Assembly (NCBI RefSeq): GCF_000005505.3
Contig: NC_016132.3
Coordinates: 46,204,914 to 46,268,913 of the forward strand
DNA from: Brachypodium distachyon
Lineage: Eukaryota > Streptophyta > Magnoliopsida > Poales > Poaceae
DNA length: 64,000 bases
Direction: 5' to 3'
Shown: in pieces, positions 36,690-48,800 of the stretch
How positions within the stretch are numbered: the first letter of the stretch is position 1
How the letters are laid out: every line of letters starts with the position of its first letter
Program-made: the position numbers and the translations under genes
Notes under the pieces: generated by a model
Told to the model about the DNA's origin: nothing
Seen by the model: the letters and a program-made list of their open reading frames with translations, nothing else
Database searches by the model: none

Positions 36690-37774
36690 GGGTGGGGGTG
36701 GTGGCGCAGGAGTGGAAGGAAGAAACAAGAGCGCTTGGTTCTTATCGCGTGGATTTGGACGGGGTCGCGGCGTGGGCGTCGCGGTGGTTCGGCTCGGGGG
36801 CTGGGACGGGATAATATTAAGAATTCGCGGCGAGGCGATCCGGGCGATGGCGTGACGAGATCGCCGAGACCGTCGGCGCGGAGGTAGGAGGACGGCGCGG
36901 GCGGATCAGGGGTGGTCGGGTGGAGGAGATGCCCGACTAGTTCCGCTCCTTCCGGGGGTACAAAGCTGACATGATTTGGGTGAGATTTACTACGATCGCT
37001 ATACGCTGTCTTTCGAGAAAAAAAAAATTGGCAACGTTTACTGCAACGGGTATTCACAAATGTAGAGTTGGTATTAACTCCAAGAATCTATGTCACCTGA
37101 TTCATAAGCAAATATTTCTTTTGGAATGTTCATAAGCAATAATTTAACAATTTACAAGTAAAACAGGGTCGGTTCTTAGTTGATTTATTTGCATCTTGGT
37201 TAAAAATCGACTCTTAGAAAAGAGCCGGTATTTTTCACTCTCCTCGACGTTCATAATTTCTATACAAGAGTTATAGAAGGCTCGACCCGTAGAAATGCTC
37301 TTTGGGCATCTCCATTGCACTGGTGAAGATGGATCTTTTGAATCCTTTTAAGACCATGATACCATGGGCTTCATGGCCAAGCCACAAGCAGACAAGAAAA
37401 AATAGTTGATGTTTAGCACTAGCACAATCAGTTAAAATTTAATATGTCATGTCATGCAAGTTTTTTCAAAATATTTTTATATTTAGATTCTCAAAGCCTA
37501 ATGAATCATTGTATAATTAGCCATGTGTATGTTTTCTACGAAACTAATACCTGCATCCTATTGGGTGAGGCAAGGCATGGATGAGGAGAGACCGTAGAAG
37601 AATTAAATTAACGATTAAATTAATTGCACGAGAAAAGCGCGGAGACAACTACTCCCTCCGTCCACAGATAAGTGTACTTCTAACTTTATCCTAAGTTAAA
37701 CTTTTTTAAATTCGACCAACTTTATTGAAAAGAGTAAGATTTTGTTTGGTTTTAACCCAAACCCACCTCCGCAA
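36690..37774. other. ETHE1 upstream region with a Stowaway-like fragment
   Basis: GC-rich promoter sequence to about 36960, then AT-rich DNA. ACTCCCTCCGTCCACAGATAAGTGTACTTC at 37653 is a Stowaway terminus without a visible partner. No gene was recognised. Confidence 0.5.
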
Positions 37775-38115
37775 TTTTTTTTTTGACGAAACAGCCGCAA
37801 CGATCTATTTATTGCCAATAGGGGGTTGATACACAAGGAAATACAAAGAAAGTGAACGAGAATAAGGGAAAATTTAGTCCACTGGAAAAAAGAAAACAAA
37901 AAAATCAAGGCACATCGTCTGGTCCCGAAACCAGTTTGCCTAGACCGGCGCCGGCCTAGGTCCAAATGGCAGCCTCCTCCTTGATGAGGATGCACACGAC
38001 AGAGGGTCGGAGAAGTTTGTGCTGGAAGATTCGCCGGTTCCGCTCCTTCCAAGTTTCCCACATGGTGAGAAGAATTAACGATGCTGTGGCCTTAGCACGT
38101 GCTTTGCCCAGCACA
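37775..38115 (-). mobile_element. LINE 3' end (part B of a split LINE)
   Basis: A plus-strand T-run (37775-37784) is the poly(A) tail. The minus strand encodes the last part of an L1-type ORF2: KATASLILLTMWETWKERNR then IFQHKLLRP, and further on a stop and 3' UTR. Homology stops near 38115. Confidence 0.7.
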
Positions 38116-38739
38116 TAAGCATACGAGGTACACTGATAAGGGGTGGCCCGATCTTCTCAAAGAGCAACGTGAACAACTTGTATGATTCTACAAATCTTCC
38201 GGCTGTTCATCCGTCGCCGCACGACGAACTTACAACCCAATGGAAATTCGCAACACCACACACTTGCGCAGTAGTCTGCCGACCACAAGCGGTTCGCAAT
38301 CTTCCAATTCCCAGCGGAACGACAGATTACGCTCGAACTTTCAGTAGATAACAAACACCCTATCGAAACGAATCTGGTGTATAGGATTCCAGAGGAATGC
38401 TTCTCGCAATCAACAAGAGTCTCGAAAATAGCTAAAACGTGGTCTTCCCTAAACCTAGGCGTACCCGTTGTTTATATAGACGAGGAGTAGCCCAAACTTA
38501 ATACAGACTCCGACTCAAACGCAAACTAGAATTCGACTCAGACTCAAACTAGAACTAGAATTCAACTCAAACTAGAATTCGACTCAGACTCAAACATGGA
38601 CTCGCAGATCCGGGCGCTCCTTAGACGTGTCGGACTCGTCGTAGGCTGTCCTAGTGCGCCTCATATTCATACTCAACTTGTGGTGCAACCTGGGCATACC
38701 ATCCTTTGTCGTTGGCCGCCCCTTGTACACAAGACATTC
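38116..38739. repeat. Unclassified repeat segment with minisatellite
   Basis: This lies between the LINE tail and the Copia remnant. 38505-38597 is a minisatellite of GACTCAGACTCAAACTAGAA and AATTCGACTC units. A minus-strand frame reads MRRTRTAYDESDTSKERPD. It may be retrotransposon sequence in reverse orientation; no family is assigned. Confidence 0.4.
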
Positions 38740-40779
38740 TTCTAACTGGGTGTGGTTCCCACAGCATTGGATCCTATGGAGTGCACTATGGAGTTGCACT
38801 ATGACAACAGTGGCGCCGTGGCCCAAGCAAAAGAACCAAGGTCTCACCAAAAGTCCAAGCATATTGAACGCCGTTATCACATAATCCGGGATTTAGTCGA
38901 TCGCGGAGATAGTAAGTTATGCAAAATTCACACGGACCTGAATGTGTCAGATCCGATGACGAAGCCTCTACCACGAGCGAAACATGAGCAACACCGGGAT
39001 GCCATTGGTGTAACAGAACTTATGTAAAACTAGATTATTGACTCTAGTGCAAGTGGGAGTCTGAAGGGAATATGCCCTAGAGGCAATAATATTGTATTAT
39101 TATATTCCCAAGTTTGTAATTGATGTTTATATTTCTATGCTATAATTGCAATGGTTCTTGAATGTGAGATTCGGAGGAAAACTCATTTGCATGTGTGGAA
39201 ACATAAACCCTAATTTAAAGGTCCGTAGTCACGCCTCTTTGACTAGCTTATATATAATTGATGATTCTGTTTTCCTGATGATGTGCATATGATGCTGGTT
39301 ATATATGAGAGCACATTGTTGGTTGAACAATGGTGTTGGATTGACCCAACTAATAATATACCGAGAAATCACAACGATTACTTGTTATCGGTATTATTGT
39401 TATTGTTGTAATTATCATTATCCTTAGACCATGAGAATATCGTATGATATTTATATCGGAAGGATACTTTGGTGTTACCTATTGTTTCCCGTAATAGGGT
39501 TATCATGACGGTGATTTCTGGGTATTTCCGGAAAGTATGAAATGACTCGATAGTTCAAGATTGGGATTTGCTCCTCTATCGGTGGAGAGATACACTTAGG
39601 GCCCACTCGGTACGACGATATCTATCACCGTCTGGCCAGACACAAGAATATGATCATTGAGATATCGGAGTACGGAACGAGTTAAAAGTACAAAACCGGT
39701 AACGGGGATAACTATGTACAAGTGGAACAAGGGTTGGTTCACGGGCGTACTGGAAGTCTCACCCCGGGTTTTGTAAACGTATCACGAAGCAAAGGGAAAT
39801 GGTTTTTAGTAACAAATGGTTCTCTCGAAAGTCTTCGTGGATGTGTAGTAATTATTGAGAGTGTCCAGGCTCTTTAAATAATTATTGACTGGGTCATAGC
39901 TACACATTTCCGAACCTACGTGGTCACACGCTTAACGACGAATGGTTATTTGAAGGTCTAGAGTTTGGAATTTGGTCGAGAGTTGAATACCGAAGTTGTT
40001 CAGAATGACAAGACATATTTTCTGGAGGTTCTAAATGTGGTTTAGGAGTTACAAAAATGTTTGGAGTAATCACGAGTGCTTCCAAAAGGTTTTAGAAGGC
40101 TCTATAAGGATCCGATTGAAATTCTGGAAGGTCAAATGGCAAAAGGTCAAAAGTCAAAGGTGGGTCAAACACTGGTCAAAGGTTGACCATGAGGGCCGGC
40201 CATTTTGGTTTGGAGAAGGGGATATAAGACTCCTATTAGGAGTCCATATCTATTCCTATTAGAGGTAGGAGTCCTATTCCTTTTGGAGGAGGTCTCCTTT
40301 TCCTCTTTGGCCGGCCACCCTCTTATATAAGGAGGAGAGGGGTGGCTGGCTATAGTAGCACTCTCGCTAGTTGTCCTTTGCCCGTCAAGTCCGAGCTCTC
40401 TCCTCTAAAGTTTAGACGTCTAATTAGTAGATCGTCTACTTTCCGATCTAGTTTCTTCCGGCGGTTCTTCGTACTGGACGTCGAAATGCTGCTGAACTAT
40501 CCCTTCGGGACGTGTGGATACGTGTGGAGAGATCGTCCACTTCGATCTTGCGGGCGGATCGTTGTTCGTCTACTTCAAACTTTCAGGCGCAGCGGATCGT
40601 GCGAGAAATATTCTCGCGGCTGGGAGGTATAACCTAGCTGCAGGAATCTGCTATAGGCTTCAACGACAATCTACTTCCGCTATGGTTGTTGGTACGTGAT
40701 CAATCTATCGCATCCGCATAATGATCTTGGTTGGTTCATTCGTAGGAAAATTTTATATTTCTGCCTATGTTCCCCTTCA
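38740..40779 (+). mobile_element. 5'-truncated Copia retrotransposon: RNase H end plus 3' LTR
   Basis: 38740-39027 encodes the end of a Copia polyprotein (GVVPTALDPME, HYDNSGAVAQAKEPRSHQKS, VSDPMTKPLPRAKHEQH, stop at 39025-39027). A polypurine tract (GCAAGTGGGAGTC) precedes an LTR at 39062-40779 (1,718 bp) with ends TGAAGGGAA and TTCCCCTTCA. The start, AATATGCCCTAGAGGCAATAAT, resembles Angela/BARE LTRs, which are of similar length. The 5' LTR, gag, integrase and most of pol are absent. Confidence 0.85.
39062..40779 (+). repeat. Copia 3' LTR
   Basis: Begins TG and ends CA with inverted TGAAGGGAA/TTCCCCTTCA. A TATA-like TTATATAAGGAGGAG is at about 40323, a plausible LTR promoter. The flank on the right is CCATG; the matching left flank cannot be seen because the 5' half is missing. 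Confidence 0.85.
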
Positions 40780-41650
40780 CCATGAGATTCCATCGAATGT
40801 AATCGGCGCCTTCAGGCATCGTCCAAAATCGAAAATAAGCGAGTGAACTGAATTATATTTCTAGGGTTTATGCGATGAGCAATGTCAGAAATCCACCTGA
40901 ATTGCCATCTTGCCGCTCTGATGCTGCGATGCTTGCGCCTCGCGATGAGAAACATTTCAGGGGCGATGTCCTTTGGCCGCTGACCAAACAGCCATGCATC
41001 ATGCCAGAACTTGGAGAACCGGCCATCACGAACGGTGATCGTAGTGGCAGCGGCAAATAAGCACATGTCCATATCATTAAGCGGTCTAGCAACGCAGGCC
41101 CAAGGCTTGTCCGGCTGCACCCATCGCAGCCACTCCCATCTCAGGCGTAATGCTCTACCGAACTTGTCCAAGTCCAAAACACCCAGCCCGCCAAAACACT
41201 TAGGAGTGCACACAGAAGTCCAACGAACTAAGCAACTGCCACCGGAGCAATTAAGCTCGCCACGCCAAAGCCATCCGCAAAGGCATTTTTCAATTCTTTC
41301 ACGAAGCCAGACCGGGAACTCAAACACCGTAAGGTGAAAGGTGGATAAAGAAGAGAGTACCGACTTGAGAATAACAATTCGCCCACCCTTGCTAAGCATT
41401 TTGGATTTATAGCCCGCTAAGCGACCTTCAATCTTCTCAAGCAACGGTTGGAACAGAATTTTGCGTGGCTTGGAAAGAGCCAAGGGGAGTCCGAGATAGC
41501 AGGTCCGAAAGGATCCAAGAGGAGCTCCAAAAGTATTAGCAATGGTCGCCGTGTCGATGCCGTTGCAGCGGATGGGAAAAATGTTACTTTTGGCAGGATT
41601 GAGCCGGAGCCCCGAGATGGCACCAAAGACATCAAGGATGGATTTCAAAT
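40780..41650 (-). mobile_element. LINE reverse-transcriptase C-terminal region (part A of a split LINE)
   Basis: A minus-strand frame from 41648 reads LRLNPAKSNIFPI, YLGLPLALSKPRKILFQPLL, KGGRIVILKSVLSSLSTFHL, FGGLGVLDLDKFGRALRLRW and then DGRFSKFWHDAWLFG. This is the thumb and connection region after the reverse transcriptase of plant L1 elements. It runs straight into the Copia LTR at 40779. Together with 37775-38115 it probably is one LINE interrupted and partly deleted. Confidence 0.85.
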
Positions 41651-42233
41651 AATGGATGTCTTCAATTTTTGGCTAGCCAATATTTTAGCCATGGTTTTGT
41701 TGCCCGGTATTTGGCCATTGTTGGCAACAAAAATGATTGGTTACCAGTTTTGTTGGAACTATCCAAACAAAGCCAAAAATCTGGCCATAACAAAAATACT
41801 GATAGAGTTGGCTTTGGTCATCATCCAAATGTACTCTAAACACTTCTTTAGCTTCTTTGGTGTAAAAAGTACCGCATGTACAAATATTTTGAAACGGTGA
41901 GAGAAATATATAAACCCGACTATCATGTGATGTGAACCATGTCAGCTTTGCTTAGTTACTCTCTCCGATCCCCAATGTTTTGAAACTGCGAGAGAAATAT
42001 ATAATTCTTGTTGACTGATTGTCAAACTTTCTAAAATTTGACTGACCAAATAACAAAAAATGTTAACATTTGCGGTGCCAAATGAGTATGTTTAGGTTGA
42101 TTGTGAAATACATTTTCATGATATCTTGCTTCGATGTTGTATATGTTGATACATTTTTTACAAGATTAGTCAATTATTAGAAAGCTTGACAGCGAGACCA
42201 TACGTTTTGCAACGGAAGTAATGTTTTAGATCG
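41651..42233. repeat. MITE-like AT-rich stretches
   Basis: 41655-41860 contains inverted-looking phrases (TTTTTGGCTAGCCAATATTTTAGCC; CCAAAAATCTGGCCATAACAAAAA) and ends in a GGTCATCATCCAAATGTACTC phrase of the kind seen at MITE ends. 41960-42230 starts ACTCTCTCCGATCCCCAATGTTTTGAAAC and ends TTTGCAACGGAAGTAATG, a degenerate Mariner-type MITE. Boundaries are uncertain. Confidence 0.4.
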
Positions 42234-42236
42234 TAA

Positions 42237-43779
42237 GAGCAACTCTAGCCGTGCCCCCTAAAGGCCCCTTAAACGGGCTTGGGGGGCGCCGGCGCGAAAA
42301 TTCAGACCCAACCGGCCTCTCCAATTTGGTTTTTCATCCGGCGTGGCCCAAAAAGTTAGCCGGTGTCCCCAGGCGGAACCCAGCCCATGGGGGGGGGAGC
42401 GGGGGCACCGGCGCAACGCGTTATTGCGGCAGGCCCGCGATGTCATCGACCAATTAATCGTCCCACCGGTTTCTCACCGGCCCCTCCTCGGCTCTCGAGT
42501 GGATTTTAATGTCGGTAGCCCGCCGGTTGCCACGCGCCCGCGTTATCGGCGTGTTCACACGCCCGCCGGTTCGCATTCCGGCGATATAAAAAGGGACGAC
42601 CACCGGCAGTACTCGGCATTCCTCCTCTTCTCCCTCTCGCCCTAAACCCTCCCGACCGCCATGGCTTCCGACGACGAGACATGGCGCCGGGCGTCGCTCA
42701 CGCTCGAGGAGGCCGAGGCCCTCCATGAGCACGAGTACCCGGCGCCGCCCGACTGCCGGCTACCGGCGCACTGGACCCTCAGCATCGGTGGCATCCCGAC
42801 GCCGTCGGTGCCAACGGGCCGTGCCCGGACAGCCGCCGTCAATGCCCACGGGTGGCATGGGCTGACAGCTGAGGAGCGCGAGGACCCCGGGTGGAACAGC
42901 GCCACCGGGGCGAACCCGGCGCCCTTCTTCGCCGACCGCCACGCCATCGACATCGCCCGCTACGAAGGCCAAGACGAGAGCCTGTCGGTTCTGTCGCGGG
43001 CACTCTGTGGCGGCAGTGATCGCCCAAATCGCCGCCCATGATCACCCCCGCCTGGAGACAGCCCCGCCAGCACCGGTACGGCGGGCCAACCCACTCCCCC
43101 AGCTCCGGCTCATCCCGCAGCGCCTCCTCGCCGGCGCTGCGCATCAAAAAGGAGCCGGGGTCGTCTTCCCACCGACGGGGCTGGAGCCGCCTCACGGCCA
43201 TCTCCACCTTGTCCGGCCAAAGCCGGAGCCGGAGTGGGCACCGGCGCCAGATTACGAGCGGTTGTTTCTAGAATGGCGCCAGGACGGCAACCCCGAGGAC
43301 TTCCCGGGGCAGCGGGCGGCGGAGCGCGCCAGCCAACGCGAGGCCGAGGAGGCAAAACGCCTCGGCCGAAGAGGCGTGGAGCGCCAAGGAGGCGGCGAGT
43401 GAAGAGGCCAAGAAGAAGAAGGCAGGGAAGAGGCCAGCGCCAGAGGTGAAGGTGGAGCCGATCGACATCGACTCCGACGAGGCTTACCTCGCCTACTTCA
43501 GCGACCTCGACGACTAGGCGGTCGTTTTTTTTTAGAATTATGTGATGAAGAAACTGTATGTTTAATTAAATTTCATCGAGTTTAGTTAAATTTCACGTAC
43601 TTCATTTAAATTTCGCCGAATTTAGCTAAAATATGCCGAAATTCAATTTTCGGAGAGTTGGTATTGGAGGACGCGGCTGGATCACAACAAAACCTTAAAA
43701 AACATTCCAGCGATGGCTCCCAAACGGCCTAAAAAACGGTTGCGCCGGACGTCAAATAGGAGGCGCGGTTGGGATGCTC
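42237..43779 (+). mobile_element. PIF/Harbinger-like element, copy 2, with a gene-like interior
   Basis: Termini GAGCAACTCTAGCCG and (reverse of the right end) GAGCATCCCAACCGC are flanked by TAA on both sides (42234-42236, 43780-43782), the PIF/Harbinger target preference. From the ATG at 42661 a 126-codon frame reads WRRASLTLEEAEALHEHEYP, DCRLPAHWTLSIGG, GLTAEEREDPGWNSAT. After frame breaks it ends in an acidic KVEPIDIDSDEAYLAYFSDL (stop about 43517). No transposase is seen, so it is non-autonomous. The shared interior with copy 1 looks like a degraded protein gene. Confidence 0.65.
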
Positions 43780-43782
43780 TAA

Positions 43783-45677
43783 GCACTAGCTGCCGTATGT
43801 ACAACTTTCTTTGCTACGAGCGGTTGACAAATCACGAACCTCAATTGTATTATACTGTAAAGTAATGATGTGGGACCTCATCCATTACATATAGCGTAAA
43901 GGCATCTTAGACACTTTGATAAAAGTTGCAATGACTAATTATTTAAGTACAGCAATTATTAAAGCCACACGCTGACGCTCGTTTACATATTTGTCTCTAG
44001 TAGTAGTATGCGCGAAGGAACCAAGTTGATCACTGATCAAAGTGACCAGCACGATAGCATTATTGTCGACACAAAGTAAGTACTAGCCGCGTAACGACGC
44101 ACTCCCGCAGGTGCACAGCAGCAGTGGAAACTGGAAAGGGTCTCGGGCAGCGGAGTTGGTTCCACTGACAACCAGACATTTTCTTCGTGCTTTATCTGGC
44201 ATTCTGGCTCCGTATTCTACTTGCAATCCGTTGTCATATTTGTGGTTTATCATACATACATTTTTATAATATATAGTCTACTCTCTTAATTTCGGTTTGT
44301 TAGACAGGTCTCAAAAATCACATCAACTAAGGCACACCTACATAAATGTTAAACCGAGTACTAATTTAACACGTGTTTTATCTCTATCATATATGTATTG
44401 ATTGATTTAGATGTAAATAACATTTATGTATTATCAGAAGAAATGTTTTTTTTCATAAATTAAGATGTCGCATTAAGAATATACATCAAAACAAAGTTAT
44501 CACCCGGTCTGCATAACAAGACGTAACCCAAAAATCTGGAAAAACTCTAACAATTTATTACAACTGAACAAAAGGGGGTTAAGGCGTCTCGAGTTGTAGG
44601 CTACCCTGGCGCTGCCATCCGTTGCGATGAACACCTTCCTGACCGCCCGCTCCACTTGCTAGCATACAACCATAACCATTGCTCTGTCTTTCACTTGCTG
44701 AAGCAACAGCCATGAGCAGAGCCAGTGCGCACACTGGTAGATAACTTGCATAAAAGAAGTCGACTACTGATTGTTAAGCACAATATTGTTTCCGCATAGC
44801 CAAATCAAACAACAAATAACGGCCACTCCACCAAAATTTTAGCTGCAAGCCTACTTTCTGTGCCATTTAGTCAATTCCCAAATATGTTTCGCACGCTTCA
44901 TGGCGGGTTAAGTATTAGAAGCCAGCTCCAATAAAAATTAAAATTCAACACATTTTTTACTAGGGATTGATGAGAAAATGTGGCAGTCAAATCAGATACA
45001 TGAAAGCCACCTTTTTTTGATGTTAAATGGTAATTTAAATGGTATTAATAGTTGGAGGTTGTGTTCTAATTGAAACTGGAGTCCACGCGGATAACTTAAA
45101 CTCCATGGTTAGTTCGGGTTGTAACACGAACTTATCTCATTGAACATGCAAATAAACAGACCACCACGCTAACGTAGTACTTCTACGTATCGGAGTACAT
45201 TATAATAGTTTTTATTAAGAGTAAAATCTATTTTGAACTTTGTCTTTGTAGATGTCGATAACATCAAACACTGATCTCTAAATCCTGAAGTTGGCACCAT
45301 ATACTCTTCGATCCACGGATAGTAATGGGTTTATGGGCTGGATTTGCTGACGTGGGGCTGGGATTCGAGTTCCTGCCGCTGGCTACCGCACAAACGCCGG
45401 GTTCATCAGCCCCCATCTCGACAAAGACGTGGACACGTCGCTCCCCTGCGCCCAGATTTAGTTTGCCGGTTCGGTCCATCTTCTATTTGGCTCCACGCCT
45501 CCCCTCCCCTCCATCTCTCTATTCAACTCCTCCATAATTCACGCCTCCACCACAAGTGCAGAGGTATTACATGGTTCGGTTCACCTACTCATCAAGATAA
45601 ATGCAGAACAATTTAATGGGGGCAGCAAAGCCGTCGTCTTCTCCTTTGAAAGGCTTTGCTCTTCTGTATCCAGGTCC
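43783..45677. other. Intergenic; no intact gene
   Basis: AT-rich DNA. 44560-44880 on the minus strand has a LINE- or gene-like patch (PVCALALLMAVASASERQSN; LQLKFWWSGRYLLF) that I cannot assign. 45310-45540 is a moderately GC-rich patch with a CT-rich end resembling a leader. Confidence 0.35.
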
Positions 45678-45809
45678 ATGACCATCAGCCACGCCGCCGC
45701 TCACCTCTACCGCCGGCCACCGCCCATACGCCGCCTATCCTCCTCCCTCGCCGGCTCGCCCCTCCTCACCAGCCTCCTCCCTTGTGGCCGCGCCGCCCTC
45801 TTTGTCCCG
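45678..45809 (+). pseudogene. Orphan first exon with mitochondrial-presequence-like N-terminus
   Basis: An ATG in TCCAGGTCCATGACC opens 44 codons: MTISHAAAHLYRRPPPIRRL, then SSSLAGSPLLTSLLPCGRAA, then LFVP, ending at a GG|TAAAAA boundary that offers a weak GT donor. The run of Arg, Ser, Ala and Leu without acids is typical of organelle targeting. The next exon-like piece (FGVALSRKSYKYFPKYECF.., about 45990-46153) does not join in phase without a stop. It may be a degraded gene; the family is not recognised. Confidence 0.3.
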
Positions 45810-48800
45810 GTAAAAAAATATGGTGATGTGATTTTTCTTTGCTGCAATACATGAATGCTGATGTTAATGCCCAGATTAGCAACAAGTATATGCAAGCAAC
45901 ACATATTTCTGTTATATATATGTATGCAATGATTAGTGACAGCAAAATTATGTTTTCTGCAGCAATAGCTCCTTTTTATTTTTTGAAGATTTGGTTCGGT
46001 GTTGCATTGAGCCGTAAGAGCTATAAATACTTCCCCAAATACGAATGCTTTCTGGAGAGGAATTATTCGATGCATTCCCTGTTGCCGGCATCAGCAAATC
46101 CTAGCTTCATTCTCGATTTCACCTCTCCGGGTGCAAAGTTGCTGGCCGATTGATCTGCCGCCGGCGGTGCAGGTCTTTTAGTAAGTATGTCTCATACATA
46201 GTTTGTGAAGACTAACCAAGTGGTTGCTACTATTTGCAGGATTTGAAATTTATTTGACCAACAACATTATTTCATTTCAGCCAGCCGAGGTATTATGCTT
46301 TTGATCTTCCTCTGTATCAATCGGTTGTCACTACAGTCTACACCACACCATCATCATTTGCCACATTATTAAGAAGCTTACGTTGGCCGTCGTCTTTAGA
46401 GAGTGAATCCACATCCATCCAGATGCCAGTTTTATCATGTAATCCTTTTAACTGACATGGTTGTTTCTATCTCCCCTGCCATATGCATGCACAGATCCAA
46501 GTTTCTAGCAGGCCGGTCGCAGAGGCTACCATCTAAAGTATTGTACACGTGTACTTCTGATTCACCGTGTCCATTTTATCCTCTTCATGGCTAGATGACA
46601 ACGTCCATCATAAATTACATATCACTTAAGATAATTACATCAGTGCCAGGCCACCTTATAGGAAGTTTTTGTAAAAGGGCAAAATGGAAATTCAATTGAG
46701 GTATCCATTTTTTGTCTTCCTTTCTTTCCTTTCGTTCTTTTACCGAAATGTGTTTTTCAAAAATTTGAAATATGAATATCAGATGCCATTCGACACTTTA
46801 ACTTTATAGTTAAGTGCCCGTGTATTGCAACGGAGAGACAAAAACAACAATAATGTATACATGATTAGAAATTTGCGGACAACAATAATATATACATGAT
46901 TAGAGATTTGCGGCTGATGAATACGAAGAGAATCGTTTTCAACAAAAAAATTATGCATCAATAGCGAGAAATAAAACATTCGTTCATTTGTGCACTTTTC
47001 TAGGTCCATTTTGCATTTGTTCCGGGCATCTTTCAGTTTCCTACAGTGGAAGCTGAAAAGATGAACTCATCAAGTCTTGATAGCATAAAACTATTTTCCT
47101 ACCTCTAAAACATGTGGCTCAAATGTACATCCCCTTCTGTCAAGAGCTTCGTACCATGACCAATATAATGAACCACTAACTTGATAGCATGCAGAAAAAG
47201 ATCGCTGCTGTGTACAAGGATATTGTACAGATAAAGAGATAAATTACCTTGGAATGTTTTTGATTTTGATCAGAATATGAAGATTGTTCTATTGAGTAAC
47301 AGAGAAGTGAATGAATTCTTCGGTGACAATAACTCATATACTTTTCTGCGGTCATCAAGTAGATATTGTGGCTCCAATTTGTTCACTAAAAATGGCCTGG
47401 CATTCGTGCAAAACAAAATCGGCGTTACAGAATGCAAGTTAACCGAAGAACATGAACAAACTAACCTCGAGAATTTACCTGAGAGGCTGAGACCTGTGCC
47501 CACTTCAGGAAAAAAAAAACTTCTACTACTGACAAGGCAAGGTAGTACTTATGTAGTTCTATTTTGGTAAATTAGTGGCAAAAGTATTCCTTTGACTACA
47601 CGAATAACTAAAAGTACCACTTTCTCAGAACTTGATAGCATACTTACCCTTAATGGCCAGCTAGACGTACCTCTTTGATTAATGGTCTTAACTCTTTCAA
47701 AGGCTCCTGCAGTTTTGACCAACTAAGCAATCAGTTACTCTGCCAATAAGCAAGAGATGATATTTCCTAAAACATACAATTTATAGCTTTGACCTTCTAG
47801 CAAGACCATTAATCTTAAATAATTAAAACAGTAGAGCTATCTTTGGAACTTGTGCACCATTCAGCAAAAGTGTAATTAAAAATAAGAAAATCTGCAGGCT
47901 CCTGTTCTCCAAATTCCATTGTGTTTGTTCAGCAAAAGGGAACATGATTTTCATTCCAGCAGAGACATTTATTTTAATCTCCAAAGAGGACTCCTGCATA
48001 GGTAATTTTAGTTAAAAAAAAACATATGATGCCATAAATTAATTCTTGTGCGATTCTGAGTGCCTGGTGACGAACTCGTGCAGCTCGGCAATGGGAGTAG
48101 CCACTGAGGAGGCGGTTGGAGGAGCATGGAGGCGCTGGCCTTGATCTGAGGAGGCGGCTGCTTGAGTCGAGGTGGCGATCTCGACCTTTGGAGACACGGG
48201 CGGCTCGATTCCTGGAGGTCGGGCCGCGTAGAGTGAACCGGCAGCGCCGATTGGTGATTCCAGGAGGCGGTTGTGACGATTCCCATGGAGGCGGCAGCGG
48301 CACTTCAAACTCTGGAGGCACAGTTCATCAAGGCGGCGGCTTTGATAGGTGATGAGACGAATTGATCTCCAGAGAGGGGTCGGGGAAAGCCGGATCCGGC
48401 CGCGACAGGGTCGGAGGAGCCCAGTCCCGGTGACGTCGAGGCTAGGGGAGGCCGGATCCGGTGACGCGAAGTCGTCGCCATGCGCTTTTCCTCAAGGGGG
48501 ACGAGGTGGTGGCGACTGGAACCGGAGGAGGAGGCCAGGACGGCGGAGCTCTCCTCAGGCGCCCATCCTCGGCGGCGGGACTGCGTCCCATGGCGGCGTC
48601 CGCGGGGACCGGCCGTGCTCCATCCCATGGCGATGGCGGCGTGGACTGGCACATGGAGGGACGGGCGCGGGAGGGATCGTGAGGGAGAGGAAGAGATCGA
48701 GTGGGTTCCGGTGGAGATGAGAGATTTAGGGAGAGGAGAGGCAGGTGGGCGGTGGCGGCGGCGCGCGGGCCGCGGGGCAGGGAGGAGCGGCAGGCCGCAA

